The notes: generated from the sequence alone by a model not told the origin. DNA of 64,000 bases from Hondaea fermentalgiana (GCA_014084085.1 NPFB01000006.1:328027-392026), one strand, 5' to 3'. Positions 52,201 through 64,000 are shown, numbered from the stretch's first letter. Translations and numbers: made by a program.

Positions 52201-54999
52201 GCCGGCCGCCTCCTATCTGCTGTGGGCGAGGTGCGATCAGCGACTGTGGGAATTCCTGAAGAAGGGAGGGGGGCGGGCGGACTGCGACCTGCATCGCTCG
52301 AGTGGGAGGGTGAAGAAACAAAGGCGGCTGCGACGGGCGCAGCGGCGGCAGTGCAGCGCGCGTTTGCATCTGCAGCGCGTTCGGCTGCGCGCCGCGCCGA
52401 GATTTGGTTTTTCCAACTCGCCCCTCCGCCCGCCAATCGCCACGCGCCGGACGGGCCGTCCGAACTGTGCCTTGCGTGCGAGAATGAAAGAAAGGGAGCG
52501 CGTTTTTTATTTATGGGTAGTAAATAATTTTTTATTTGAATCGATGCGTGAGCAAATGCCTCGCACCAACCTAGCCAGCGCAGCAAAGAAGCCACAAGCT
52601 GCAGCCAAAAAAAACCAACGCAAGACGAAATTGTCGATTCGGCGCGACGGTGGCAATCGAGGAGGCCAGGCGAGAGGCGCACCGGCTGTTTGCCTGCACG
52701 TCCCTTCGCCTGCGCGTCGCGGCCAGCTAGCCACATTGAACGACTTCGAGTCGACCACCTTTCGTCCGTCTCACGCCTCTCCATTCGCACGTCTGGGCTG
52801 CGCTGCGCTGCGCGAGCCTCCTTCCCGTGCGCTGCAATGAATTTCTCGCTCGATCGATCGTCGGCATTCCATTCCACGCAGGCCGGGTCGGTCGCGGCCG
52901 CCCGGTGGACTGCCTGTGAAGCACACCTCATTTCTTCTCGCTGCCCAAATCCAACGTATCGCTGATGCTTGACAGTGAAGGTCAAAGCTGTAAATGCAGC
53001 CCGGAGGGAAGGACGGGCGTTACTCAAGCTAGCTAGCTCGCTCGCGAAAGCTGGTCGCCGCCGCCCGACCTACCGCGCCAACTGTGGCGGCTGCGAGGCT
53101 GCACTCCCAGTCAGTCGTCTGCGAAGGCCTCGGTCGATCGGATTGGGTCGGTTGGGTTCAAGCTGGATGCCATTGGATTGGAAAAGAATGCAACTCTTCT
53201 CCAACCAAGGTCGAGGCTGGCCACGGTGGCTGGCGGCTGGTGACCTCGAGACCTGGAGCGAGCACGCAAAAGTTTACGAGCGAGCGCGCGAGATCCGGCC
53301 CGACGCGCATGGCATGGCATGGCATAGCATAGCCAGCCAACGGTCAACGGTCGGCCGGCAAGAAGCGGGCACCGCGCCGCCTCCTCGCAGGCCGCGCCTC
53401 AAAGAAAAAAACTGGCCAGGCTCCAGATCAAAGAGCGAGACGATGTCTGTCTCGCTCTGCGCTTTTTCGAGTCGCGCTGATTGATTAGCAACATTGCGGC
53501 TTAGCCTTGGCCTTTATGTGCTGCGCCGCCAGCCAGCCAGCCAGCCAGCCGCCGCAATTTGCGCTTCAGAACCCGCACGTACGCGACGAGACGCGAGCCG
53601 GTCGCCACACTCGGCTCGTGTTGAGCGAAAATGAGCGCGCGCGGCAACGAATACTTGCTTGCCTACTTGCCTACTTACTTGCTGGCTTGGTGTGAACGTT
53701 CTCGACCGCGGCCCGACGCACCGACCGGGACGGACCCAAGCTGGGGCGAAGGCCGCTTCCTACTTGCGCCGTTTCCGACGAGTCCGAGTCGCACCGCATC
53801 GCGCCGCATCGCATCGCATCGTGTGCGCGCGCACGTGCATCTTTTTGAATGCGTGCAAGCATAAAGCAGCGCGCGCGCATGTTTAGGCAAAGCAAAAAAA
53901 GAAGAAGACCATCAAGCCAAAAAAATATTCTTGATGTGCATGAACACGTCGGCTAGCTCGCCACAGAGATGGTTGGCTTCAAATAGCTTGGCTTGATTCG
54001 ACTTGAAATGGCTTGGCATGGAAAGCAAAAAAGAACGCGGCGTGCGTGCGTGCCGCAGCCGCCCGCTCGCTTGCTTGCTTGGCGCGACGCGACGCGGGAA
54101 GCGCGGCGACAGTTTGGCCTGACTCCTGGCGCATCGCCTTTTCGCACTTGTGGCCACCGCTTTCCTGCTCTCTCACCGGCCCCGCGCAGCCAGCCAGCCA
54201 GTCAGCCAGCCAGCCAGCCCATACGCGCCCTGCGACGCAGCGAGCGAGCGAGTGATCGATCGATCGAATCCCAGCTGCCCCCGCGCAGAGGCGAGCAAGG
54301 TTGGGGCACAGGCTGTGCCACGTTTTTGTTTGCCTGTCTTTCTTGTGCGTTTGAGTCAGCGCGGGAGGAAGAGGAGGCCGGCACGAAAGAGTCCTCTGCG
54401 GCTGCTGCTGCGAATTAAAAATATAATAAAAAGGGAAAGAGAGAGAGACCCAGCGCGCCTGCACGTGCTTCGCTCGCGCGCGAACGCCTGCAATCTAATC
54501 TAATCTAATCTAATCTCATCACGATGATCGCGACTGCGACTGCGAGTGCAGAGCAGAGAGGGCAGCTGTGACGCGGCACTACGGAGGAGGAGGTAGAGAG
54601 GGAAAGGGACGGGGCCCGCCTGCACGTGTCGCGAGGCCCGAGATCTCGACGCCTGGCCAGCCCAGGAGGACCAATTTTTCTTTTTCTGTTTTTCCAAATG
54701 AAGCGAGCGTCCCGAGCAGCTGTGCTGGGCGCGCGCTCCATCACGCAGAGTGAGCGACTCGAAGCTTGCTCTCGAGCTGCCGCGCGTGCGTTGCGGTGCA
54801 GTTGGCGCAGGGAATTCGACCGTGAGGTGCAGCAACCATGGCAAATCACGCTTGGCTGTAAGTATAATCGAAATGAGAAAGGCACTGCGGGCGGCGCTTT
54901 GCGGCCTGCCACAGATGCGTCCAGGCCAGATCTGACTTCGAAAAAGAGCTTGCGGAAGACGCATTTCGAGTGGGCGTCCGGACCGGACCCTCGAACGGG
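49264..54999. other. Gene-poor repeat-rich region, part 1
   Basis: No gene can be supported. Open frames translate to Arg/Ala/Ser/Pro-rich sequence in all six frames. Tandem runs include GAGTC pentamers (49893-49936), CGCCT/CGCTT pentamers (50681-50718), CCAG tetramers (53528-53551), GGCAT pentamers (53308-53333), CGCAT pentamers (53791-53822) and TCTAA pentamers (54492-54517). Short AT-rich islands with no recognisable content lie near 50340-50410 and 51850-51960. Confidence 0.5.
49893..49936. repeat. GAGTC pentanucleotide array
   Basis: About nine copies of GAGTC, one with a single change (GAATC). Confidence 0.9.
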
Positions 55000-57900
55000 C
55001 CATTGGTGTACACCCGAGGCGCCCGAGCGCGAGGCGAAAGACGCCATGTGCAAGCTAGGCTGGCGAGGACGGAGCACGCAAGAAAACGAACAGCTTCTCG
55101 CACTCATTCGGCCAAAACCGTTGCCGCGCACGCGCGAGCGAAAGAACGAAAGCGACACGAGAATGATCGCAAAAGAATAGAATTTACTGCATAAAGTTGT
55201 TCTCGTTTCAAGCGCGTATAGCACTGCATCGGTGGGCGGAAGGCCAAGGTGCTCCGCTCCGATCGTCTGTCCGTCTTAGCTGCGGTAGAGCGAGATCCCT
55301 GCAAGCGACGAGACAGAAACCGGTGCAAGCTGTCAGTGTGGTTGCCTAGCGCAAGGCGTGCACCTGGCAGCTGGCTTGCAGGCATGCAGGCGACCGTTTG
55401 TAGCTCTCCTCCCGGCTGGCGGGCTTGCGGAAGGCCAGCTTGAACTCCAAACTTCTTCTCGATGCAGCCGTCTCCTGCTGCGTAAGCGTCCCGCTGTCGC
55501 CTGAACGAAGCGAGCTGCCTTCCTAAGGCTTCCCTCCCTCCTTGCTTGCTTCTCGCTCACGGCCTCTCTACCTCTCGACGTCTCGAAACGGTTACGCCGT
55601 TCCTCCTTTATTTCTCACAAGAAGAGAGAGCAGCACCGCCCAAGCTCCGCACTCTCCAAGAGCTCGCTCGCTCGTGGCAGCTGCGGAAGGGAAGCGGCGG
55701 CAGCGCAGCATGCAGCATGGTCGCGGGAGGAGCTAGCTAGGTCTCCAGTGGCCGCTCGCTTGCGGTCGGTGCACAACGGACGTGCGCACCTGGCTGGCGT
55801 AGCACAATGTGCACCCAACGGTCTCCGAGCCCCTTCGCCTGCCAGCTAGCTGCCATGGCTGCTACTTTTCGAAATCGTAGAAGAAGCAGATTCTGGCCAC
55901 CCTCGGCGGCCTCCGCGGCCGCCCGCGCTGGTTGCGGAAGGTGCTCGCGGGCCTGGCGACCCGCCTGGCTGTCTGTTTACCGGGGATGCAACCCGCGGGG
56001 CGCGGCGGCGTCGGGCGCGGCGGCGGAAAGTAACGGCCTGGCGGGTGGGACCGCGCCGTGCGACCGAGTCGGAGTCGGTGCACGGCGGCGAGGCGGCACG
56101 TGCCCGCTCGCTCACTCGCCTCTTTCGCGCGCCGCCGTGGTCGACACGCGCGCTCAAGGCTCGGCGCGGTGGTGGCCGGCAGGCTCGAGCTGCAGTCGGG
56201 CCCGCGCACAGAGAGGAATCGAGGGCGGAGCGAGTCGAGTCGAGCCGAGACGAGCGCGGGAAAGCTCGCTTGCCCGCCTGCTTGCTATATTTTCTTGCTC
56301 TCTTGCTTGCTTTCTTGCTGTTTTTATGGTTTTCTTCTTCTTGAAAATTCGAATTCAAATTCTCGTCTCTCTCCTTCCTTCCGAGTCTTTTCTTCCCGCC
56401 TTCGTTCTTTCCTTCCTGCGCGGCTCCGCGACTGACCGACCCCGCGTCCCACCTTGTTTTTGCGCGGCGCCGCGACGGTGCTGCGTGTCTCGCCTCGGCT
56501 TGGCTTGGCTCGGCCTGGCTCGGCTCGGGTCGGCTTCGTTTGCCTCGGTTCGGCGGCTGGCCGCAGTCCTGCACGCACGCGGCGTCCCGGCGCGGGTGCG
56601 GCGGCGCGGCTCCGTAGCACGTGCGGCACGCGCTCGATGCGAACCGCGAGTTACTGAGCCGAGCCGAGGCAGCGCGGAGCAGAGAGGCCGGAAAAGAACA
56701 GAACGCCAGAGTAAAGGAAAAAGAAAATACTTTTATGGTGAAAGTTTTTTATTTATCATTTTTTTCAAAGTTTCAAAGTTTTTAGCCGTTCTTTTCGTTC
56801 TCTTGCTTGTCGGTGCGGGTCTTTCTTTCTTTTTTTTTTCTTTCCTTCTTTCTTTCCTTCTTTTATTCGACGCGGCGCGGCGCGGTGCGGCGGTGAAGAC
56901 ACGGCTGCCCTACTTTCTCTCCATCATTCATTGCTTTCCTTCCTTCCTGGCTTCGTGGCTTTATTGGCTTTTAGGCGGTGCGCGTCTCTGCCGCGGCTCA
57001 GTTCACGCGCCCGTGCAGGACCCTGACTTTTGCGAGCCGCGCGCCAGCCGCTAGAGTTGGCAAGTTGGTCTTGCCGTCTCGCGCGCGAATGATCTTGAGG
57101 GCGGCGGTAGGTAAAGACAGCTTTGCGCAGCCGGGTTAGAAGAAGCAAGACATATCATTTGCCATGCCGTCAGAGAGCCACTTCGCCAACCAGACCACCT
57201 GCTCGCCTGCATGCCTGCATAGCTTGCCTGGGTATCGTACTGATCATCATTACCATCATCATGCATTCCAACGCGGCAGGAGCAACGCGGTCGCGCAACC
57301 GCCCTCGTACAAGGAATTGTTGGCTGTAGCAGCAGCTGCAGCTGCAGCAGCTAAACCACTCGTGCGAATTCACTCGCCTCCCGAAGAGCGGCACGCGCTG
57401 CGGCCGCGTCGACCGATGCGACCGCCACTGCGGCGCTGCCGGTGTGGTGCGCGGGCGGCACTCTTGGCTCTGGCGAAGACGGCATGACTGCCATCATGAT
57501 GCACGTGCATCCGCCGAGGGCATGAACGAGTCGAGGTCGAGATGTAACAGCAAGCGCTGCAGCTCCGCGCGCTGAGACGTGCCGATCGATGCGCGCGTGC
57601 ATCCCTGGGATGCCAAATGCAGCCGCACCATGCTGCTGCAGCAGCTGCAGCTGTAGGCGAGCGCGGAGAGCTTCAGCAAAGATTGCCTCTCAGGTCGAGG
57701 CGCGGCCGTCCGTCGCGGAGACGCGCGAGTGGTGACTGCAATCGAGCGCCTGGAGCGTTTTCGAGCTGCACCTGGCTGCGAGGCGGAGGCTCCCCGCCCG
57801 GGATGAACCGATTGCGACGCACGCTCGTATACTATGCTATCTATCCGTGCTTGCATACACTTACGCACGCACGCGCCAGGATCGCGAGAAGGGCGTGGAC

Positions 57901-59054
57901 TGCGAGACGCGCTCTGCTCGAATTCAGACCATCCTGGCCGAGAATGGAGAGAGAAAGAGGCGCAAGACGGCGAGCAAACTCACGCTTCACGACGCGACCG
58001 CGCATGGCGTGCGGCGTTTGACATCGACCATCTCGAGTCTCTCATCGCATCGCATCGCATCGCATCACGTCGCCGCGCTTTCCTGCTGTGTATGTCTGCC
58101 TCATTAGGCGACTAGCAAGTCAAATAACCCCGGGACGTACTAGTACTTACTGCCCTGTTTGAGAAATCCCTTCCAAATGTGCTCGCCGATCGATCTCGCT
58201 GCCCAAAACTGCCAGGCTGATTTTTCGAGAAGACTCGAACGTAGAGAAGCGGTGCAGCAGACGATCCGATGCACCTCGCGCCTCTCTGGCGTCCGGCTCG
58301 ACGTTCGGAGCAGTCCGCTCGATCTTCGCAAGCAAGCCAAACTTGGCCATGATCGATGATCTCGCCGCGCCTTTGTAAAAAATAGAGAAAAATAAAATAA
58401 AATAAAGTCTCTACTTTGAAAGGGAGATACAAGGAGACCAAATAAAAAGAAGGAGCGAAAAAAAGATGGCGATGGAAAAGGGACCGCCATATTGTTTCGG
58501 CTCGCACTTTGGTTGGTTCGCTCCCGTCGGTCGGTCGCACTCGCGCACTGACGGCAGCGACCACTGCGGCTGGCGCGGTTGGCACGACGGGCGCCGAGCC
58601 AGACGGAGCCTAGCACGGCAGGGTGTCCTCCGACAGAGCGTCGAGGCTGGCTCGGGGGCGGACGCGGAGGACTTCCCTCCGCGCCGTAGGTTGTGTTGCC
58701 GCTCCTGCCCCTGACTCACTGTGAGGCTGCTGCCTGCGCAGGTCCGGTCCAACAGCGCCCACAGCCACGTCGCTCCGACGAGCGACGAAGGCAGATCGGC
58801 TTCTCCAGTAAGCTTCACAGAGTCAATCGAGTCGGTTGGTCCCCTCGCCGGGCACTTCTTCCGCAGGTGTGTGGGCGGTGTGGGTGAGGGAAGGGGGGAG
58901 GGCTCCCGACATATCCCGCAGCTTGCTCCCGCAGATCGGCTCCTGTGCCGGCCCGCCATCCTTGCCCCGGCTCCTGCGCCGCACGCTTGCGAGGAACGGG
59001 TATAGAGGAGGGCGCCCGCGCGCGTTTGTTTCTTAGGTGTCTTCCCCTCGGCAC

Positions 59055-59099
59055 GATGCGATGCGATGCGATGCGATGCGATGCGATGCGATGCGCTGC
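59055..59099. repeat. GATGC pentanucleotide array
   Basis: Eight to nine tandem copies of GATGC, the last with GCTGC. Confidence 0.9.
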
Positions 59100-60405
59100 G
59101 ACGCTGGCAACTGCAGAGACCCCGCCGCTCCGGAGCCGCGCGAGGCACGGGCGCGAGGAAGGAGGTACGGCGAGCGAACGTGAGCTACGGCGAGATCGCC
59201 CGCCATCTTGGCCGAACTTTCAATCTTCGCTGCTCCACTACAGTATAGGGCCTTGGCCTATTTATACCATCATGGCGCCAGTGTAGGCCTAGGCTTATTC
59301 ACAACTGGCCGCTGCGGCAATCAATCAGAAAGCGAGGCTCGCAATGCATGCGCGACAGAGTGCGGCGACGAGGGCGCCTCACCGCGCGGCCGCTGAGCGG
59401 CGCGTCCTGAACCACTCCTGCGCCCGCGACCTCCAATGAACCACCTCGCCTTCTCCCCTCCCTCGCTCCCTCATGGGCCAACGGCAACGCCCCTCGACGC
59501 GGCAAGTGATCGGGCCCCGCGGAAGTTGGTTATACGTACAGCGTCGAACTCTTTATTATACACGCTACGTCGTCCTCCTGCTGCTGGTGGGTTGTATCAG
59601 CCAGTAGTAGTGGGCCTAACAGCAGCAGCAAATAACACGGGAAGCCCTGGCAGAACGAGTGCGGCCTGGAGCGTTGCGCGAAAGGCGGGGTCCGGTCCGG
59701 GCAGGGCAGGGCCGGCAGCGACGAGCGAGATCACGCGCAACGCAAGAGCAGCTCCTGACACTGTGAGTGGAGCCAGGGTTAGTTGCTGCTGCTGCAGCTG
59801 CTGCGAGTGGAGTTCAGGAAAGAACTTCGGCGCCGCAGATAGGCGAGAAGAAGGGACGAAGAGGAAAGGCAACTCGAGGGAACCCGCTATTGTGATTGAG
59901 TCGGTTCCAGAGATCTAGCTAGCTTGCTGCAGGGAGGAGGCCTGGACGGGATGGAGTGGACGCAGGCTGCGAGGAAGATGCGCGGCATGCAGCTGCAGAT
60001 GGAGAGGATGGAGAAATGGAGCGCGACATGAAAACGCTCCAGCCATCGTGGACAAGATCCACCGAGATTGAATGTTCGAGACTGCGCGCGAATGAGTAAA
60101 AAATCTCGCTGCAAAAAAACGAGGCAAAAGCTATCTAGCGAAGCGCAGCATCCAGGGCCGCAGAGACGGGCTATTGAACGCTCCAGCCTCGTCTTCAACG
60201 ACTGCACGCACGCAACTGCGCATTTACGCGCGCGCAAGCACGAAGAAAAGGAGTAGAAAGTGGAGAGCACTGCTGCAAGACGTCTGACTTTGCGGCCGCT
60301 TCTCGGTTAGCAATGGGGAGCTTGTGAAGATTAGAGAGAGTGGGTACCGGCTGAACGCACGCACTGGGCTAGACCTTGCTTGAATGAGGACAGCTCACTG
60401 GGGAT

Positions 60406-60454
60406 TCAGGGACGGCAAAGCCGCACCTGCAGATGATTCCTATGCCGTCCCTGA
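60406..60454. repeat. Perfect 12-bp inverted repeat with 25-base loop
   Basis: TCAGGGACGGCA (60406-60417) and its exact complement TGCCGTCCCTGA (60443-60454) surround 25 bases. In RNA this would fold into a stable hairpin; in DNA it could be a short palindromic element. No flanking target duplication was recognised. Confidence 0.6.
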
Positions 60455-60570
60455 TTCATGGCTGAAAAGAGGGGCAGAGAGAGAGAGAGAGAGAGAGAGA
60501 GGCTGCCAGGCTGACCGGCTCATTGGCTGACTCGGACAGGGAAAGCACCCTTCGCAGCTCCAGCAAAAGG

Positions 60571-62521
60571 GACAAAAGTGAACAAAAAAAGTTTTTCTTC
60601 TGCTTTGGCTCGCAATCACATTCCTTCCGTCTTTGATGTAGAGCGCGCGAGTTGTGTTTTATCTTTTCTTTTCAAACTGTCACCTAGGCATAATTTCTTT
60701 TCTTTTTATGGGAATGGCCCTGCACGCATGGCTGGACTGCTTGTAAATATTCCAAAAACCACGAGGAAGCCTGGGCATCCCAGTGACTCCAGCCTTTTCT
60801 TCTCTATATCCGTTTGAGTCGATGCGCGTTGCGCGATCGTGTGACCTCAGCAGCCTTTTTTCAAAAAAAATTTGTCGAGATCATCATGCAAATCATCTCA
60901 GCTCCAAACATTGGAATGATTAATGTCAAACGTTTTCCCTCTTTTTTTTTTTTTGCATTGTGAAGGCGAGAGATATGACGAGAGTTTCCAGACCTAGCCA
61001 TCCCATTTGTTGATGGTGTCCATGCATAGCGCTTTTTACTTTAAAATCAACAGCAACGATCATGAATGGAATGCTTTAAACGTAAACCATCTCATTTGAG
61101 CAAAGTTGCGAGCAGAAACACGACGTTTGCACACGTTCGTTGTTCAAGCGCGCGGCGTTCTCATCTGGGAACCTTCGTTCTCTCGAACCTGCTTTCGTCC
61201 CTCGCTGCTGTCAGTGTTCTCCTTCGAGAAGTGTTGTTCTTTCGAAACTGCTTGTGCCCCTCGTACTCTCCAAAATGAAATGAAAGATATCAAAATAGTG
61301 CAAAAAGAGGCGCACTCGGCCTCAATCGCGAGTCCAGAGTGACCTGCCCATGACCACCAAGGTGCTATCGATAATGTGCTCCTGCCTTCGGAATTTTGTG
61401 TGAATATGCTGGTGCCGGGATCGAGACTCAATGTTTGTCACTTATCATCGACTGGCATAGGAAGCATAGCTTGTTGCGAAAATGTTCGGTGCACGCTAAT
61501 GCATTCATGTTGATCATGGACCCATGATCGTCATGGTCGCCGTCCTTGAATATGATTGCTATCCAGCGGCGCATCCGGCATTGGGATTGCAATGCACATC
61601 TGGTGATGCAGGTCGTCATCCATCAGAGGACAACGCTGTGCATGAAGGCTGAGGAGAGAATCTGAATATCGGCAATCGTCGAACCCGAAGGCAAGCAGTT
61701 CGGACGCAAGCTTTCCTGATCTTTTGCCATTTTGCACCGTGAACATATCGAAAAATAATCTTTTCGATCCCCTTGAAGTTCAAGACAATGGTGATGCCAA
61801 AGTCAACTATCGCACGGAAGAGCTCGCAGCGCTTTGATACATCACAAATGGAAAATGGAAACGACATGGCCGCCTCAAAAGTGGTGCGATCAAATGGCAC
61901 GCACAGAAAGTCTCTTGTAGTGTTGCCGAGCCGACGACCACCCCATCTTAACGCCCGCTGCCTTGGTCCATTTCATGCAACATGACAGTAAGTTGTAGAG
62001 CGCTCCAAGCATGTGGCATCTAGATCTTCGAGACGAACCTTAAAGGTGGCGAGACTTTCACTCGTCTCGCAAGAACTGAAAGTAACCCAAGCGGTCTTAG
62101 CGTAAAGTGTGGCAGTACGCTCATTCTCGAGCTCAGTTTGCGTGCATGTGAACCGGTGAAACGCATCACACCTGAGCAAAAAGGTTGTTCATAGTAGAGA
62201 TCGTCGCAGGCACGTACCATGCGAGGATTTTGAGGGTTTTGAAGCCTTCTAGTAGAAATTACTAGGCCCAGTAGCACTACGTGAAGAAGAAGATGATGAA
62301 GAAGTTTCCGAGTGGATCGGAGATCGGAGGCGCCCAATCTTGCAACACAAAGACGAGCTACCAGCGAGTGGGTGAGCGAGCGGGCGAGCGAGCGAGCGAT
62401 CGGGTGAGCGAGCGAGGGGAACGTCGCGACAGGAGTCGGGCGGCACCCGCAACCGACCCTCGTCGACGGCTCCTTCGCAGGCGTTGCATTCTGCAAAGAA
62501 GAATATCCAACGGAAGCGGTG
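60571..62521. other. AT-richer region upstream of legumain
   Basis: Composition drops from the GC-rich surroundings to roughly balanced between about 60580 and 62250. On the minus strand, several adjacent open frames (within 61530-62180) have ordinary amino-acid composition, but they are in different frames, with no recognised domain and no verified splice sites. A GAGC tetramer run (62374-62416) lies about 110 bases upstream of the legumain ATG. Confidence 0.4.
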
Positions 62522-63916
62522 ATGGTCAAGCTCAACGTTGTGCAGGCGCTCCTAGCGACCGCGTTGGCGGCTCTAGTTGGACGCACTCACGCTGATCGCT
62601 GGGCGATTCTGGTGTGCGGATCGCGCGGGTATTTCAATTACCGGCATCACGCCGATGTGTGCCACGCGTACCATTCTCTCCGCGAGCGCGGCATTCCCGA
62701 CGACCACATCATCACCATGATGTACGACGATGTTGCCGACAGCCGCATGAACCCCTTTCCTGGCCAGCTATTCAATCGTCCCAACGACCAGGACAGCGCC
62801 CAGGCGATTGACGTTTACAAGGACTGCAAGAAGGACTACACCAAGTATCAAGTCACGCCGACCATGTTCCTCAACGTCATTGAGGGCAACGAAGATGAAA
62901 CCGAGGGCGGACCAGTGCTCAAGTCCACCGCCGAGGACGACGTCTTTATCAACTTCGTCGACCACGGTGCTCCGAACCTTGTCGCTTTCCCGCGTGGCGA
63001 GCTCCATGCGCGCCAGCTCATGCGCTCCATCCAACGCATGCACGACAAGAAAATGTTTCGCAATCTTGTCTTCTACATGGAAGCCTGCGAATCCGGCAGC
63101 ATGTTCCGCAAGCTGCCCACGCATCTCAACGTCTGGGCCGTCACGGCTGCAAACGCCCACGAGTCATCGTTTGCAACCTACTGCCCCCCTGCCGGTGATC
63201 TCGTCAACGGCAAGCACCTTCACACCTGCCTTGGCGACGAATTTAGCGTTCACTGGATGGAAGACACGGACGCCGAGCGCCCCGGTCAGGACGAAACGCT
63301 CGAGGAGCAATTCGCGCGTGTTCAAAATGCCACCACCAAAAGCCACGTCCTCGATTTCGGCGATCTCGCCACCATGTCCAAGGACGCCATTGACGAGTTC
63401 CTCGGCGCTCCCGCGTCGGACGGGAGCTCTGTTCGTGAATTGCCGCGCATTTCTGCAGCTGCTCGCGACTCACAGGTCGACTCACGCGATGTCGCCCTTG
63501 TTTCCAAATTCTTCATGTATGCGAGCGAACCCACCCAAGAGAATGCCGTCCAACTCCAGGCCGAGGTCGAACATCGCCGTGCCGTTGACGCCACCTTTGC
63601 ACAGCTTGCTGCAGAACTTCTTGACGACCCGCGTCACATTGATGCCGTCCTGACGGCGCGTGGTGAAGAGTCTCCCCAAGAGTACGAGTGCCATCGTGCT
63701 GCCAACTCTGCGTACAAAAACGCATGCACGGAAGACGGCGCTTGGTCAGACTACTCGATCAAGTACTCTGCCACGCTCGAGGCCCTTTGCGAGCGATTCG
63801 CGGGTCGGGGGCCGTACAAGGTCGTCGAAGCCATTCGTCGTGTCTGTGCCGTTGGTGCGCAGACGGCCGGGACTTCCTCCGCCTTTGCCGTTCCCTCGCT
63901 CGCGGTTGTCGAATAA
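62522..63916 (+). CDS. LGMN: Legumain (asparaginyl endopeptidase), C13 cysteine protease
   Basis: A single exon of 464 residues from the ATG at 62522, starting MVKLNVVQALLATALAALVG; the preceding in-frame GTG is not used. Residues 1-25 are a signal peptide. Legumains cleave after Asn (and Asp) in acidic lysosome- or vacuole-like compartments. WAILVCGSRGYFNYRHHADV and RGIPDDHIITMMYDDVADSR match the family. The catalytic dyad is His148 in FVDHGAP and Cys189 in YMEACESGSMF. There is almost no N-terminal propeptide. The C-terminal ~100 residues (ECHRAANSAYKNAC, then YSATLEALCERFAGRGP and a final Cys) correspond to the legumain stabilisation and activity-modulation domain, so the zymogen is probably activated by C-terminal removal. 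The upstream flank carries a GAGC run. Confidence 0.94.
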   Translation: MVKLNVVQALLATALAALVGRTHADRWAILVCGSRGYFNYRHHADVCHAYHSLRERGIPDDHIITMMYDDVADSRMNPFPGQLFNRPNDQDSAQAIDVYKDCKKDYTKYQVTPTMFLNVIEGNEDETEGGPVLKSTAEDDVFINFVDHGAPNLVAFPRGELHARQLMRSIQRMHDKKMFRNLVFYMEACESGSMFRKLPTHLNVWAVTAANAHESSFATYCPPAGDLVNGKHLHTCLGDEFSVHWMEDTDAERPGQDETLEEQFARVQNATTKSHVLDFGDLATMSKDAIDEFLGAPASDGSSVRELPRISAAARDSQVDSRDVALVSKFFMYASEPTQENAVQLQAEVEHRRAVDATFAQLAAELLDDPRHIDAVLTARGEESPQEYECHRAANSAYKNACTEDGAWSDYSIKYSATLEALCERFAGRGPYKVVEAIRRVCAVGAQTAGTSSAFAVPSLAVVE

Positions 63917-64000
63917 GCGACCAGTCGAAGAAATGACACCCGTCCAAGTGCGCACATTCAAGAGAATGAAAGAAAAAGGGTTTTCAATTACATCGATCGT
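63917..64000. other. Legumain 3' flank
   Basis: The final 84 bases are the start of the legumain 3' flank, with no recognisable signal before the window ends. Confidence 0.4.

Larger units (their letters stand above)
55000..60570. other. Gene-poor repeat-rich region, part 2
   Basis: No gene can be supported. The longest open frame (55807-57054) is low-complexity and crosses T-rich runs. Notable runs are CTTG near 55541-55553, TTTC/TTCC (56818-56862), CGCAT (58043-58066), GATGC (59055-59099) and AG (60477-60501). An inverted repeat at 60406-60454 is listed separately. A TATTTATA element with flanking TAGGCC-like words lies near 59245-59295. Confidence 0.5.

Noticed and set aside
55807..57054. 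415-codon open frame
   Set aside because: Low-complexity translation that crosses TTTC/TTCC and CTTG runs, with similarly open frames on the other strand.

Overview
The window is 64 kb of GC-rich nuclear DNA from a flagellated heterotrophic protist, most likely a labyrinthulomycete (thraustochytrid) stramenopile. Three things point there: two channelrhodopsin-family genes of the type so far described from labyrinthulids (RubyACR-like, with a receiver-like C-terminal domain); a BBSome gene (BBS5), which implies a cilium; and compact genes with few, short introns using GTAAGT, GTACGT or GTGAGT donors and CTGAC-type branch sites. The species cannot be named from sequence alone. A 100-base run of N at 11589-11688 marks an assembly gap.

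From 0.8 to 23.3 kb is a dense housekeeping block: tubulin cofactor A (+), LMBRD2-like membrane protein (-), an RCC1/HECT ubiquitin ligase (-), a tesmin/LIN54-type CXC protein (-), TMEM208/SND2 (-, three exons), the PP2A methyltransferase LCMT1 (+, three exons), the CCR4-NOT subunit CNOT2 (-), BBS5 (+, three exons) and the DEAH spliceosomal helicase DHX16/Prp2 (+). I rebuilt the spliced genes by matching intron phase and homology.

From 23.5 to 37 kb is a membrane and sensory block. It holds two related four-helix membrane proteins (-), then a divergent pair of channelrhodopsin-like photoreceptors 2.2 kb apart (26731-28671 on the minus strand, no introns; 30882-33206 on the plus strand, two introns). 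Both keep the retinal lysine but have Phe at the usual proton-acceptor position, and both carry a receiver-like domain without its phospho-acceptor Asp. Next come a small membrane protein with an HNH-like zinc site, whose last codons run into a ~175-bp tandem repeat, and a third four-helix membrane protein.

From 37 to 49 kb lie two secreted ADAM10/17-like metalloproteases (-), recent duplicates, each ending in a Pro/Thr linker and a Cys-containing module present twice. They are 6.8 kb apart, and the spacer holds no gene I can support. From 49.3 to 62.5 kb is a 13-kb gene-poor stretch full of short tandem repeats, many with a 5-base unit. A legumain (asparaginyl endopeptidase) gene closes the window (+).
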